64,000 bases of DNA from Deinococcus sp. HSC-46F16. GTDB lineage: Bacteria > Deinococcota > Deinococci > Deinococcales > Deinococcaceae. Each line of letters begins with the position of its first letter. Positions within the stretch are counted from its first letter, which is position 1. The notes below the pieces were generated by a model that was not told where the DNA came from, did no database searches, and saw only the letters and a program-made list of their open reading frames with translations. The position numbers and the translations under genes were made by a program. The stretch is from NCBI RefSeq assembly GCF_024171495.1, contig NZ_JALJZW010000005.1, positions 62,001 through 126,000 on the forward strand, read 5' to 3'. Below, piece by piece: positions 53,796 to 64,000 of the stretch.

Positions 53796-53828
53796 CTATA
53801 GGGCAAAGCGGGCGGGGGAAAAGGAACT

Positions 53829-54464
53829 TTAGAGCGCCCCCTCGTCCACCCGGCTGGGCAGCGGCTCCCCGGCGAGTTCCGCGAGGCGGTCGCCCACCTC
53901 GGCGGTCAGGGCCTTGATGCCCCCGGTGGGCGGCAGGGGGGGGCCGAAGCGCACGAGCCAGCGCTTGCCCTCGCGCCGCAGGCCGACGGGCAGGATCGGG
54001 GCCTTCCCCTTGAGGGCCAGCAGCGCGACCCCGCCGTGCAGTTCGCCGCCGCCGCGCGTGCCCTCCGGAAAGATGCCCAGGGTGCCGCCCGCTTGCAGGA
54101 TGCGCAGGCTGGTCCGCACCGCCCCGAGGTCGTTCGTGCTGCGGTCCACTGGAAAAGACCCCCCGGCGCGGATGATGTGGCCGATGACCGGCACGAACAG
54201 CTCCTTTTTCGCCATGAATTGCAGGAAGCGGCCCGGCGGCAGGCTCGCCGCGATGATGAAGGGGTCGAGCGCCGTGCGGTGGTTTGCCGCCACGATCAGC
54301 GGGGTGCCGGGGGACGGTACGTGCCCCTGGCCCTGCACCTCCACCCGCTCGCCCCGCAGGCGCAGCGGCAGGCCCATCACGAAGACGACGGCCCGGTACA
54401 CCAGGGGACTTACGCGGGGGGCCGCTCCGGCGGCGTCGGGGGGGGCGCGGCGGGCGTCACTCAT
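53829..54464 (-). CDS. 1-acyl-glycerol-3-phosphate acyltransferase family protein
   Basis: A 211-residue PlsC-type acyltransferase that transfers an acyl chain to lysophosphatidic acid at the membrane. Motif I is AANHRTALDPFIIA (HX4D), motif II in KKELFVPVIGHIIRAGGSFPVDR, motif III GIFPEGTRGGG and motif IV ILPVGLRREG. TATCCT lies 6 bases before the ATG at 54464. It could act on ordinary phospholipids or other lysolipids. Confidence 0.9.
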   Translation of the reverse strand: MSDARRAPPDAAGAAPRVSPLVYRAVVFVMGLPLRLRGERVEVQGQGHVPSPGTPLIVAANHRTALDPFIIAASLPPGRFLQFMAKKELFVPVIGHIIRAGGSFPVDRSTNDLGAVRTSLRILQAGGTLGIFPEGTRGGGELHGGVALLALKGKAPILPVGLRREGKRWLVRFGPPLPPTGGIKALTAEVGDRLAELAGEPLPSRVDEGAL

Positions 54465-54500
54465 GAGAGGAGGATACCCGGCTGGACCGGGGAAAGGACA

Positions 54501-54758
54501 TCAAAAGGGGTCGTCGTCAGGCTCGGGGGTTGGCTCCGCCTCGTCCTCTTCGTCCGGCCCCGCCCCGTCCTCGCCCCAGTCGCCCGCGAGGGCCGCCTGC
54601 ACCGCCGCGATGCGCTCGCGGCAGGCGGCGTAGGCGGCACGGGCCTCTTCGAGCAGCGGCAGCACCCGGTCGAGGTCGGCCTCGCCGGTTTCGAGTTCGG
54701 CGGCGATGCGCGAGAGCCGCGCGTAGGCCTCGCGGTAGGTGAGGGGGTCGCCTGGCAC
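54501..54758 (-). CDS. xseB: Exodeoxyribonuclease VII small subunit
   Basis: An 85-residue protein with the XseB coiled helix pattern: TYREAYARLSRIAAELETGEADLDRVL in order, then LEEARAAYAACRERI. The C-terminal 25 residues are a very acidic tail (EEDEAEPTPEPDDD), longer than usual. GTG at 54758, with TATCCT 6 bases upstream, sets the start. The large subunit xseA is not in this window. Confidence 0.85.
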   Translation of the reverse strand: MPGDPLTYREAYARLSRIAAELETGEADLDRVLPLLEEARAAYAACRERIAAVQAALAGDWGEDGAGPDEEDEAEPTPEPDDDPF

Positions 54759-54789
54759 GCGGGCAGGATAGCGCCGCTAGGCTGGCCCC

Positions 54790-55467
54790 ATGACCCCCGA
54801 GGCCCCAACGCCCGAGACCCGGCACTTCGACTTCGCCGCCCTGTCCGCCCCCGAGCGCTACAAGCTGCTCACCGCCGTCGTGGTGCCCCGGCCCATCGCC
54901 TGGGTGAGCACCCTGGGGCCGGGCGGCGAGGTCAATCTCGCACCCTATTCCTTTTTCGGCCTGATGGGGTCGGACCCCGGCGTGGTGGCCTTTGCCCCCG
55001 GCGACCGCCCGGACGGAACGCCCAAGGACACCGCGCTCAACATCGGCTCCGGCGGCGAGTTCACCGTGAATCTGGTGGGGGCGGTGCTGGCCGAAGTGAT
55101 GAACGAGACGGCGACCGACTTTCCGCACGGAATGGGCGAGGCGCGGGCGGTGGGGCTGGACCTCGCACCCGGCGTGCGGGTGGCCGTGCCGCGCGTGGCC
55201 GCGAGTCCAGCCGCGCTGGAATGCCGCGAGGTCCAGACGGTGACGGTGGGCCGCACCCGCATCGTGCTGGGGGAGGTGCTGGGGCTGCACCTGCACGCGG
55301 ACGCACTGGCCGACCCCGAGCGGCTGTACGTGGACACGGCGGCGCTGGACCTGATCGGGCGGATGGGCGGACGCGGTACCTACACCCGCACGCGCGACAC
55401 CTTCCAGATCGACCGGATGACCTATGCCCAGTGGCGGGCGGGGCGGGGCAAGGGGGGGCAAGGCTGA
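54790..55467 (+). CDS. Flavin reductase-like domain protein
   Basis: A 225-residue FMN-binding split-barrel protein. It has YKLLTAVVVPRPIAWVSTLG, NLAPYSFFGLMGSDPGVVAF and KDTALNIGSGGEFTVNLVG in pattern, which match the flavoprotein group with the RPIAWVST signature (nitrilotriacetate monooxygenase component B-like). It probably reduces or uses FMN with NAD(P)H; partner unknown. TAGGCT lies 6 bases before the ATG. Confidence 0.9.
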   Translation: MTPEAPTPETRHFDFAALSAPERYKLLTAVVVPRPIAWVSTLGPGGEVNLAPYSFFGLMGSDPGVVAFAPGDRPDGTPKDTALNIGSGGEFTVNLVGAVLAEVMNETATDFPHGMGEARAVGLDLAPGVRVAVPRVAASPAALECREVQTVTVGRTRIVLGEVLGLHLHADALADPERLYVDTAALDLIGRMGGRGTYTRTRDTFQIDRMTYAQWRAGRGKGGQG

Positions 55468-55468
55468 G

Positions 55469-55623
55469 ACGGATTCCGGCCCAGCCGTGACACACCCTGT
55501 TCACCCCGAGCGGACTGGCAAAGCTGCGGGGCGGAGCGAGCAGGAACACAACGGTGGCCGGACAAGGAGTTCTCCGGTCGGCGCTTTCCCGGTTCGAGAA
55601 CCGATGGGACGGCAACCGTATGA
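55469..55623. repeat. Intergenic two-hairpin repeat element (copy E)
   Basis: It opens with ACGGATTCCG (55469-55478), has the linker CCGAGCGGACTGGCAAAGC with GGAGCGAGCAGG shared with copy D, and the identical core GGCGCTTTCCCGG. Arms ACGGTGGCC (55551-55559) and GGCAACCGT (55611-55619) pair at 8 of 9 positions and end in GTATGA; CGGTTC and GAACCG (55590-55603) form an inner hairpin. It lies between convergent genes. Confidence 0.7.
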
Positions 55624-55630
55624 GTCCGCA

Positions 55631-56710
55631 TCATCCCGCCAGCCGCACCCGTGCCCGGCCCTCGTCCTTGGCGCGGTACATCGCCCCGTCGGCGCGGCGC
55701 AGCACGTCCCCGGCGACCTCGCTGGGCCAGGCCTGGGCGACGCCGCAGCTCACGGTGACCCGACCGACCTCCGGCACCTCCTGCCCCGCGACCGCCTCCG
55801 AGAGCCGCCGGGCCAGCTCCGCCGCCTGCGCCTGCGTCCGCCCCGGCAGCACCACGAGGAACTCCTCGCCGCCCCAGCGCCCCAGCCGGTCCCCCGCGCC
55901 GAGGGCCTTGCGGGCCGCCACCGCGACCGCTTGCAAGACCCGGTCGCCCATCACGTGGCCGTGGGCATCGTTGATCGCCTTGAAGTGGTCGAGGTCGAAG
56001 AGAATCACGCTCCAGGGGTCCTCGGCCCCGCCGCGTTCGGCCTCGGCGAGCCAGGCGTCGAGCTGGCGGCGGTTGGGCAGTCCGGTCAGGCCGTCTACAT
56101 GCGCGAAACGGGCCTGCCGCTCGGCGTGGACGATGGCCCGCAGGTACCGCCGCAGCAGCCGCCCCTGCACGGTCAGGAAGGCGATCAGGGTCAGGTGCGA
56201 CAGGTACAGTTGCAGCAGCGCATTGGCCCACAGGACGCGGCGCTCGGCGGGAATTCCCGGCGTCAGCCCGTACGCCACCCCGATCCCCAGCAGCGCCGCG
56301 AACCAGGCCAGCGAAACCGTGAGCGCCGCGCGGGGCCGCAGCACCAGCGCCGCCACGAAGTAATTCAGCGAGAGCCAGTACACGTACCCGCCCAGGCCGT
56401 AGGCCGTCTGCTCGACCAGCAGCGCACTCCACAGCTTGACCAGTCCGCCCAGGCCCTCGAGCACCAGCTCGATCAGGCCGATCCGGGTGAAGTGGTCCGG
56501 TCGCCGCCACAGCCACACGGTGAGGGCCACGTTCTTGAGGGCCAGCCCCCCCAGCCCCAGCCGGTCAGACACCGGGAAGTTCCAGCCCGGCGACAGCAGC
56601 AGCGTGACCACCGACGTGACCATCACCCCGACGAGCACGACCAGCAGCGAGCCGTACCGGAACCGGAATTCCGGACTGCTCGCCAGGGACCCCGGCGCCC
56701 TCCATGTCAC
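55631..56710 (-). CDS. Membrane-bound GGDEF diguanylate cyclase
   Basis: A 359-residue protein. The N-terminal half has about six membrane segments (for example LLVVLVGVMVTSVVTLLL and the later LTLIAFLTVQGRLL). The GGDEF domain (residues about 195-355) starts ARFAHVDGLTGLPNRRQLDAW in pattern, has ILFDLDHFKAINDAHGH and an intact active site GRWGGEEFLVV, so it should make cyclic di-GMP. No PilZ or EAL domain is present. GTG at 56710 with TAGCCT 7 bases upstream sets the start. Confidence 0.92.
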   Translation of the reverse strand: MTWRAPGSLASSPEFRFRYGSLLVVLVGVMVTSVVTLLLSPGWNFPVSDRLGLGGLALKNVALTVWLWRRPDHFTRIGLIELVLEGLGGLVKLWSALLVEQTAYGLGGYVYWLSLNYFVAALVLRPRAALTVSLAWFAALLGIGVAYGLTPGIPAERRVLWANALLQLYLSHLTLIAFLTVQGRLLRRYLRAIVHAERQARFAHVDGLTGLPNRRQLDAWLAEAERGGAEDPWSVILFDLDHFKAINDAHGHVMGDRVLQAVAVAARKALGAGDRLGRWGGEEFLVVLPGRTQAQAAELARRLSEAVAGQEVPEVGRVTVSCGVAQAWPSEVAGDVLRRADGAMYRAKDEGRARVRLAG

Positions 56711-56792
56711 GGCGGGCAGGCTACCCGCCCGGCGGGGGCCGCCGCCAGCCCCTGGGGGTACCCCCACCCGGCGGGGTCGTCTAGGCTGCGGC

Positions 56793-57329
56793 ATGACCCC
56801 GCCCCTCTCCTACCGCCTGCGGACGGCCACCACCACTGACGCGCCCGCCCTGGCACGGGTCCACGTCACGAGCTGGCGCGAGACCTACGCTGGGCTGCTG
56901 CCGGACGACTTCCTGCCCCGGATGACCGATGAAGCCATGCGCGAGCGGCGGGAGGCGAACTGGCAGAGGACCATCGCGGAGGGGCAAGAACTCGTCCTCG
57001 TGGGGGAACGGGAGGGGGAGGTGCTCGCTTTCGCCTCGGCCGGGCCGCCGCGCGACCATCCGGGCGTGGACGCGGAGCTCTATACCCTCTACGCGCTGAA
57101 GGGCGTGCAGGGGTTGGGCCTGGGGCGGGCGCTGCTGGTGGAGGTGGCCCGGCAGCTCTGCGAACAGGGGCACCGCTCGCTGGCCCTGTGGGTGCTGGAC
57201 GTGAACCCCACGCGGGCGTGGTACGCGCGGCAGGGCGGGCGCGAGGACGGCGTGAAAAGGGTTCCCCTCCCCGGCGGCGAACTGCGCGAGGTCCGGCTGG
57301 TGTGGGACGACCTCGCGGGACTGCGGTAG
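56793..57329 (+). CDS. GNAT-family N-acetyltransferase
   Basis: A 178-residue GNAT protein. It starts YRLRTATTTDAPALARVHV and TSWRETYAGLLPDDFL, typical of a group of Bacillus/Deinococcus acetyltransferases; the acetyl-CoA loop is VQGLGLGRALLVEVARQL and the C-terminal part has LWVLDVNPTRAWYARQGG. Acceptor unknown. TAGGCT lies 5 bases before the ATG at 56793. Confidence 0.9.
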   Translation: MTPPLSYRLRTATTTDAPALARVHVTSWRETYAGLLPDDFLPRMTDEAMRERREANWQRTIAEGQELVLVGEREGEVLAFASAGPPRDHPGVDAELYTLYALKGVQGLGLGRALLVEVARQLCEQGHRSLALWVLDVNPTRAWYARQGGREDGVKRVPLPGGELREVRLVWDDLAGLR

Positions 57330-57356
57330 GCCCATGAGCGGCCCCGCCCCCAGGCC

Positions 57357-57893
57357 ATGAGCGTGGAGGAATACCTGCGCCTGGAGGAAAAGAGCGCCCA
57401 GAGGCACGAGTACGTGGGCGGCTTCGTGTACCCGCTGCACGCGCACGCCGGGGCCAGCGAGGCCCATGTGCTGTTCTGGATGAACATCGCAGCGACTCTG
57501 TATCCCGGCGCCATGCGGGCCGGATGCCGCCTGTACCAGAGCGACATGAAGCTGCGGGTGGAGGACACCACTTCCTTCTTCTCCCCGGACGTCATGCTGG
57601 TGTGCGATCAGCACGACACGGACCGTCAAGCCAAGACCTCGCCCTGCCTGCTCGTGGAGGTCCTCTCCCCCAGCCCCGCCTCGCACGACCGCGTCGGGAA
57701 ATACGGCATGTATACAGCCATTCCCAGCCTGAAGAGCCACCTGCTCGTGTCGCAGGAGGGGCGCTACGTCGTGGAGTATCAGCGTCGGGAGGGTGGCTGG
57801 CAGATGCGCGAACACCGGGAAGGGGGCGAGGTCGGCGTACCCTGCCTGGACTGCACGCTCACCCTGGACGAGATGTACCGGGCTGTGCTCTGA
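57357..57893 (+). CDS. Uma2-family putative endonuclease (DUF820)
   Basis: A 178-residue protein of the Uma2/DUF820 family, a restriction-endonuclease-like fold common in Deinococcus and cyanobacteria. The family pattern is SVEEYLRLEEKSAQRHEYVG, then FSPDVMLVCDQHD, PCLLVEVLSPSPASHDRVGKY in order (D...E-x-L/V triad in PDVML and LLVEVLS), and TLDEMYRAVL. The typical catalytic set Glu-Asp-Glu is present; biological role unknown. Confidence 0.92.
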   Translation: MSVEEYLRLEEKSAQRHEYVGGFVYPLHAHAGASEAHVLFWMNIAATLYPGAMRAGCRLYQSDMKLRVEDTTSFFSPDVMLVCDQHDTDRQAKTSPCLLVEVLSPSPASHDRVGKYGMYTAIPSLKSHLLVSQEGRYVVEYQRREGGWQMREHREGGEVGVPCLDCTLTLDEMYRAVL

Positions 57894-57899
57894 GCGGAA

Positions 57900-58198
57900 T
57901 CCCCCCACCGACCCAGCCCACCGCGCCCCCGCCCTGGCTGCCACCGATGAGGCCGAGCGCGTCCTGCCGCTGTTCGAGGTCGCCTGCCCGGACGACTCCC
58001 GACCTCGTGAGGCAATTGAGGCGGCGCGGGCGTGGGCACGGTGAGCTCTCCCCGTGCCAGCGGCGCGGGAGCCGCCTTCGCCGCACACGCGGCGGCGCGA
58101 AAAGTGCACCGGGAGGCCGCGAAAGCCGCTCGCCGCCACCGCCCACGTGCCCACCCACGCCCCGCACGCGGCGTCCTACGCGCGAAGGGCGGTGGAGC

Positions 58199-58203
<5 letters not shown>
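57900..58203 (+). pseudogene. Frameshifted relic of an Imm-type putative immunity protein
   Basis: Three reading frames in series give pieces of one recognisable family: AHRAPALAATDEAERVLPLF and PDDSRPREAIEAARAWAR in the first frame to 58044, GELS then AGAAFAAHAAARKVHREAAK in others, and ATAHVPTHAPHAASYARR in the third to about 58190. Intact members run RPRxAIEAARAWARGE and end AAxTAHxxxHAxxAAxYA. No single frame is open, so several indels are implied. It is next to a Uma2 gene. A sequencing error could explain one shift but not all. Confidence 0.65.
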
Positions 58204-58555
<352 letters not shown>

Positions 58556-58621
58556 GGGGTCAGGGTACGGGGCGCGGGCGGAGGCGGGGGCCAGTTCGGC
58601 TTCCCCGCCTCCCCCCCGGCC

Positions 58622-59277
58622 TCATTTCAGGGTGATGGTGACGCTGTTGCCCTCGCTGTCCTCGGCGCTGATCAGGTTGCCGGGCGGGGGGCCGGACTCC
58701 AGCAGGAGTTGCAGGGCTTCGAGCGTGAAGCCGGCCCGCTCCAGCGCCTCGATGCCGTGGCGGGGAATCAGTTTGCCCAGGTGGGGCGCGAGGCTGACCG
58801 GGAGGTTGGCGTTGTAGCTGTCGCCCTCGCTGGACTCCACCTCGATCCGCAGGATGCGCGGCGCGGCGGAAGGGGACTGGCGGTGCGCCGGGCCGTGACC
58901 GTGGGTCGCGTCCACGACCTCGCCCACCCGCTCCAGCACGGAACCCACGCTGTCCATGATGCCCTCCATGTTCACGGGAATGTTCACCGGGCCGGGACCG
59001 CGGCGTCCGCGCCCGTCCCACACCCAGTTGCCGGAAAACTGCGGCGGGCGGGGCGGCTGCGGCGGCTGCGGCAGGTCCTTGACCCCGCGCAGCAGCAGCA
59101 GGTGTTCGGCCACCTGCCCGCTGTCGAGTTCGCCGCGCGAGAGCAGCGAGGCGATCAGTTCGCGGTCGGCGTCGGTCATCGCCAGCCGGGGGCTGAGGGC
59201 GGCGAGCAGTGGGGCGGCGTCCTCCAGCGTGAGCTTGCCCGCCCGCACGAGGTCGAGAATCCGGCGGACTTTCTCTC

Positions 59278-59281
<4 letters not shown>
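58622..59281 (-). CDS. SHOCT-like hypothetical protein
   Basis: A 219-residue protein. The N-terminus (REKVRRILDLVRAGKLTLED AAPLL) is a SHOCT-like helix that recurs in the neighbouring proteins. A Pro-rich linker (PQPPQPPRPPQ, about residues 72-82) follows and then a C-terminal region repeating the same style (GIEALERAGFTLEALQLLLE). It overlaps the DUF4097-like gene (ATGA), so both are expressed together. Confidence 0.7.
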
Positions 59282-60153
<872 letters not shown>

Positions 60154-60172
60154 GCGCTCCTCCTTTGACGAA

Positions 60173-60201
60173 ATAGAAACATCTGTATCCATGATTGTCA
60201 A
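60173..60201 (-). promoter_or_regulatory. Sigma-70-type promoter of the DUF4097/SHOCT unit
   Basis: On the minus strand TTGACA (60196-60201) and TTCTAT (60173-60178) are 17 bases apart. The consensus -35 is unusual for this window. The ATG lies 19 bases after the -10 with a good Shine-Dalgarno between, so this is a leadered gene. Confidence 0.6.
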
Positions 60202-60394
60202 GACTGGATTTCTAGGTTAGGTATGGAGGCGAAGATGTTGATCCGGAAATGTCCCGATGGAGACAACCTTTTCGGGTCCAGTTCCTGTTCCCAGGCTCCA
60301 TCTGTCTGCACTGAGTCCAAACCTCAACTTCAGGATTTAGAAATCTCGGCTTTTCAATCCGCTCCCAAGGCCGCCGCCCCGTATCCTCATCCCC
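60202..60394. other. Non-coding divergent intergenic region
   Basis: No credible gene. It has lower GC than the flanks and a weak inverted repeat (GGAAATGTCCCGA near 60245 with TCGGGTCCAGTTCC near 60275). TATCCT lies 7 bases before the RNase II ATG at 60395. Confidence 0.5.
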
Positions 60395-61795
<1,401 letters not shown>

Positions 61796-61919
61796 GCCCC
61801 GGACGCGCCCGATCCCCGCTCCTGGTGGGATTTGACCCAGTTCAGAGAACAGCGTCTGCACGGCCGAATCCGCTTCATCTTTCATTCATCTGCCCGGCAG
61901 GGTGTCTACACTCAGGCCC

Positions 61920-62180
61920 ATGAACGGCGTTCGCACCGACATCGTGTCCCTCCGGATGAGCCACTGCCGAGCCGAACACGCTGCCGCTGGAGCCCAGTAC
62001 CACCTCGCGGTGCTGCACTACCGCGAGTGTCTGGAGGCCGCCGAGCGCCGGGAAGACTGCCGCGCGGTGGAGTTTTTCGCCCTCAAGCTCGCCGAGTGCT
62101 ACGACGCGATGGGCCTGCCCGACAAGGCCCGGCACTTCCGGGCGCTCGCCTGCACGGACGGCGGGCCGCTGCTGGGCTGA
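61920..62180 (+). CDS. Small TPR-like hypothetical protein
   Basis: An 86-residue protein of two to three amphipathic helices with a tetratricopeptide flavour (AGAQYHLAVLHYRECLEAAE, AVEFFALKLAECYDAMGLPD, KARHFRALA). No family recognised; probably a protein-interaction module. TACACT lies 7 bases before the ATG at 61920. Confidence 0.7.
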   Translation: MNGVRTDIVSLRMSHCRAEHAAAGAQYHLAVLHYRECLEAAERREDCRAVEFFALKLAECYDAMGLPDKARHFRALACTDGGPLLG

Positions 62181-62193
62181 GGCTGAGCGAGTC

Positions 62194-62535
62194 GTGCGCC
62201 GCCTCCTGTCTGCCCTCCTCCTGACCCTCGTGGGAACGGCGAGTGCTGCCACCCTCCAACTTCAGCCGGGGCAAACCGGACGGCTGGGCGAGTTCACCCT
62301 GACTGTGCTGCGGGTGCAGGACAGCCGTTGCCGCCCGGACGTGCAGTGCATCCAGGCGGGCGAACTGAGGGCGTCGGTGCTGGTGCGCCGGGGGGGCCGC
62401 CTCGCCCTGCTGCACATGACGCTGCCGGAGCCGCGGGTCACGTCGGCCATTGACGGCTGGTATCTGCCCGTGCGGCTGCAAGAGGCGACGTTCGAGCGGC
62501 TGCCGCGCCTGACCTTCACCGATAGTCAGCCCTGA
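62194..62535 (+). CDS. Small secreted hypothetical protein
   Basis: A 113-residue protein with a signal peptide (RRLLSALLLTLVGTASAATL, cleavage likely after ASA). The mature part is beta-rich (LQPGQTGRLGEFTLTVLRV) with two cysteines (SRCRPDVQCIQAGE) likely disulfide-bonded. Similar short periplasmic proteins with RC-x4-QC-x-AGE occur widely and often precede lipoproteins. GTG start at 62194, 13 bases after the upstream stop. Confidence 0.72.
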   Translation: MRRLLSALLLTLVGTASAATLQLQPGQTGRLGEFTLTVLRVQDSRCRPDVQCIQAGELRASVLVRRGGRLALLHMTLPEPRVTSAIDGWYLPVRLQEATFERLPRLTFTDSQP

Positions 62536-62588
62536 CACGCCGCTGATGTGCGCCTCACTAACGCCTGTCCCCGCCCTATCCTGAGCAT

Positions 62589-63065
62589 GTGAACAAACTC
62601 CTGATATGCGGCGGCCTGCTGGCCCTGGCTTGCGGCGTGGCGCAGGCGGCGCCGAGCACCTATTACGGCGTGCGGCTCTCGGTGGATACGCCGCTGGACT
62701 TCGGCGTGGGCGTGCAGGCCACCTACGACGCCGAGCGGTACGCGCTGCGGGCGGGCGTGGATGTCCGCAGCCTGGTGGGCTACACCCTGGGCTTCGGGGC
62801 AGACGCGAGTGTGCTCTTTCCGCTGGTGGGCACGCCGAACACCGCGAGCCGGGTGCAGGCCGGGGCTGGACTGGGCCTCGAGCGGCACAATGGCATCCTG
62901 ACGGTGGTGCGGCCCCATCTGCTCATCAACGGAGAAGTGCGCGTGGCCCGCTCGGTCACGGCCTTCGCGGAGGGCAGCCTGGGGTACACCTTCCTGCTGC
63001 CCGGCGAGGGCGAGGGCCTGAACCTCTTTTCGCCCGGCCTGCGGGTGGGGCTGAACTTCCGCTGA
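62589..63065 (+). CDS. Secreted outer-membrane beta-barrel-like protein
   Basis: A 158-residue protein with a signal peptide (NKLLICGGLLALACGVAQAA). The mature part is alternating beta strands with Tyr/Gly pattern ending in phenylalanine-arginine (YYGVRLSVDTPLDFGVGVQA, AFAEGSLGYTFLLPGEGEG, LRVGLNFR), like a small OmpW/opacity-type barrel. GTG start at 62589 with TATCCT 6 bases upstream. Confidence 0.7.
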   Translation: MNKLLICGGLLALACGVAQAAPSTYYGVRLSVDTPLDFGVGVQATYDAERYALRAGVDVRSLVGYTLGFGADASVLFPLVGTPNTASRVQAGAGLGLERHNGILTVVRPHLLINGEVRVARSVTAFAEGSLGYTFLLPGEGEGLNLFSPGLRVGLNFR

Positions 63066-63128
63066 AGCCAGGGTCGCCCAGGCCCCCGTCACCCTGCGGC
63101 CCAGGCCGGGTCTGTTTTAATACCGGCC

Positions 63129-64000
<872 letters not shown>

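Overview
The window is a stretch of chromosome from a high-GC (about 70 percent by eye) bacterium that looks like a member of the genus Deinococcus. The grounds are indirect but consistent. There are many small Nudix, GNAT and DinB-type genes, a manganese catalase, a ba3-type cytochrome oxidase, a minimal RNase II with an N-terminal helical region in place of cold-shock domains, and dispersed hairpin-rich intergenic repeats. Many genes are apparently leaderless, with a TANNNT -10 hexamer 5-7 bases before the start codon. The species cannot be named from this sequence.

Layout. 1-13.9 kb: mixed housekeeping genes. These include hisC, a TetR regulator, an EamA exporter followed by an ABC ATPase-permease fusion, Nudix, SDR and alpha/beta hydrolase genes, asparaginase, hemC, a DinB-like protein and dus. 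14-19.8 kb: tRNA-Lys(CTT), folC, a creatininase-family protein, purE-purK, and argB. 19.8-27 kb: a second Nudix gene, YigZ, ispF, trmL, an autoregulated-looking small gene/ArsR pair, an M29 aminopeptidase, a cyclophilin, a Jag-like RNA-binding protein, prmC and ribH. 27-34.3 kb: the main purine operon, in the order leader ORF, purC, purS, cupin, purQ, MOSC, purL, (DUF559 on the other strand), purF, terminator. 34.4-35.75 kb: a strikingly AT-rich island with a two-gene unit of unknown function. 35.8-44.1 kb: YwbE, SDR, Mn catalase, an SMP-30 family protein, a BTAD regulator and the CBS/ba3 oxidase/cytochrome c operon. 44.3-45.1 kb: a second AT-rich insert carrying a DUF3800 gene. 45.2-50.4 kb: mutY, a cis-prenyltransferase, and a fusion of an HRDC domain to a PLP-fold domain without its lysine. 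50.4-53.8 kb: a cobalamin riboswitch controlling a btuFCD-type importer plus a thioredoxin-like ferredoxin. 53.8-64 kb: PlsC, xseB, a flavin reductase, a GGDEF protein, Uma2, a frameshifted immunity-protein relic, a DUF2089/SHOCT/DUF4097-like group, RNase II, small secreted proteins and the start of aguA, which runs off the end.

How the genes work together. The clearest pathways are de novo purine synthesis (purE, purK, purC, purS, purQ, purL, purF in two transcription units), aerobic respiration with a low-subunit ba3 oxidase and its cytochrome c, and B12 uptake under riboswitch control. Translational coupling by ATGA or GTGA overlaps is very common. Low-GC segments (34.5-35.75 kb, 44.3-45.1 kb, and more weakly the MOSC gene at 29.25 kb) are the best candidates for acquired DNA. 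Two families of intergenic hairpin repeats occur. One comprises five two-hairpin elements spread over the window. The other comprises C-rich/G-rich hairpins that bracket the DUF559 nuclease gene inside the purine operon. All function statements rest on reading protein motifs by eye, without database searches.
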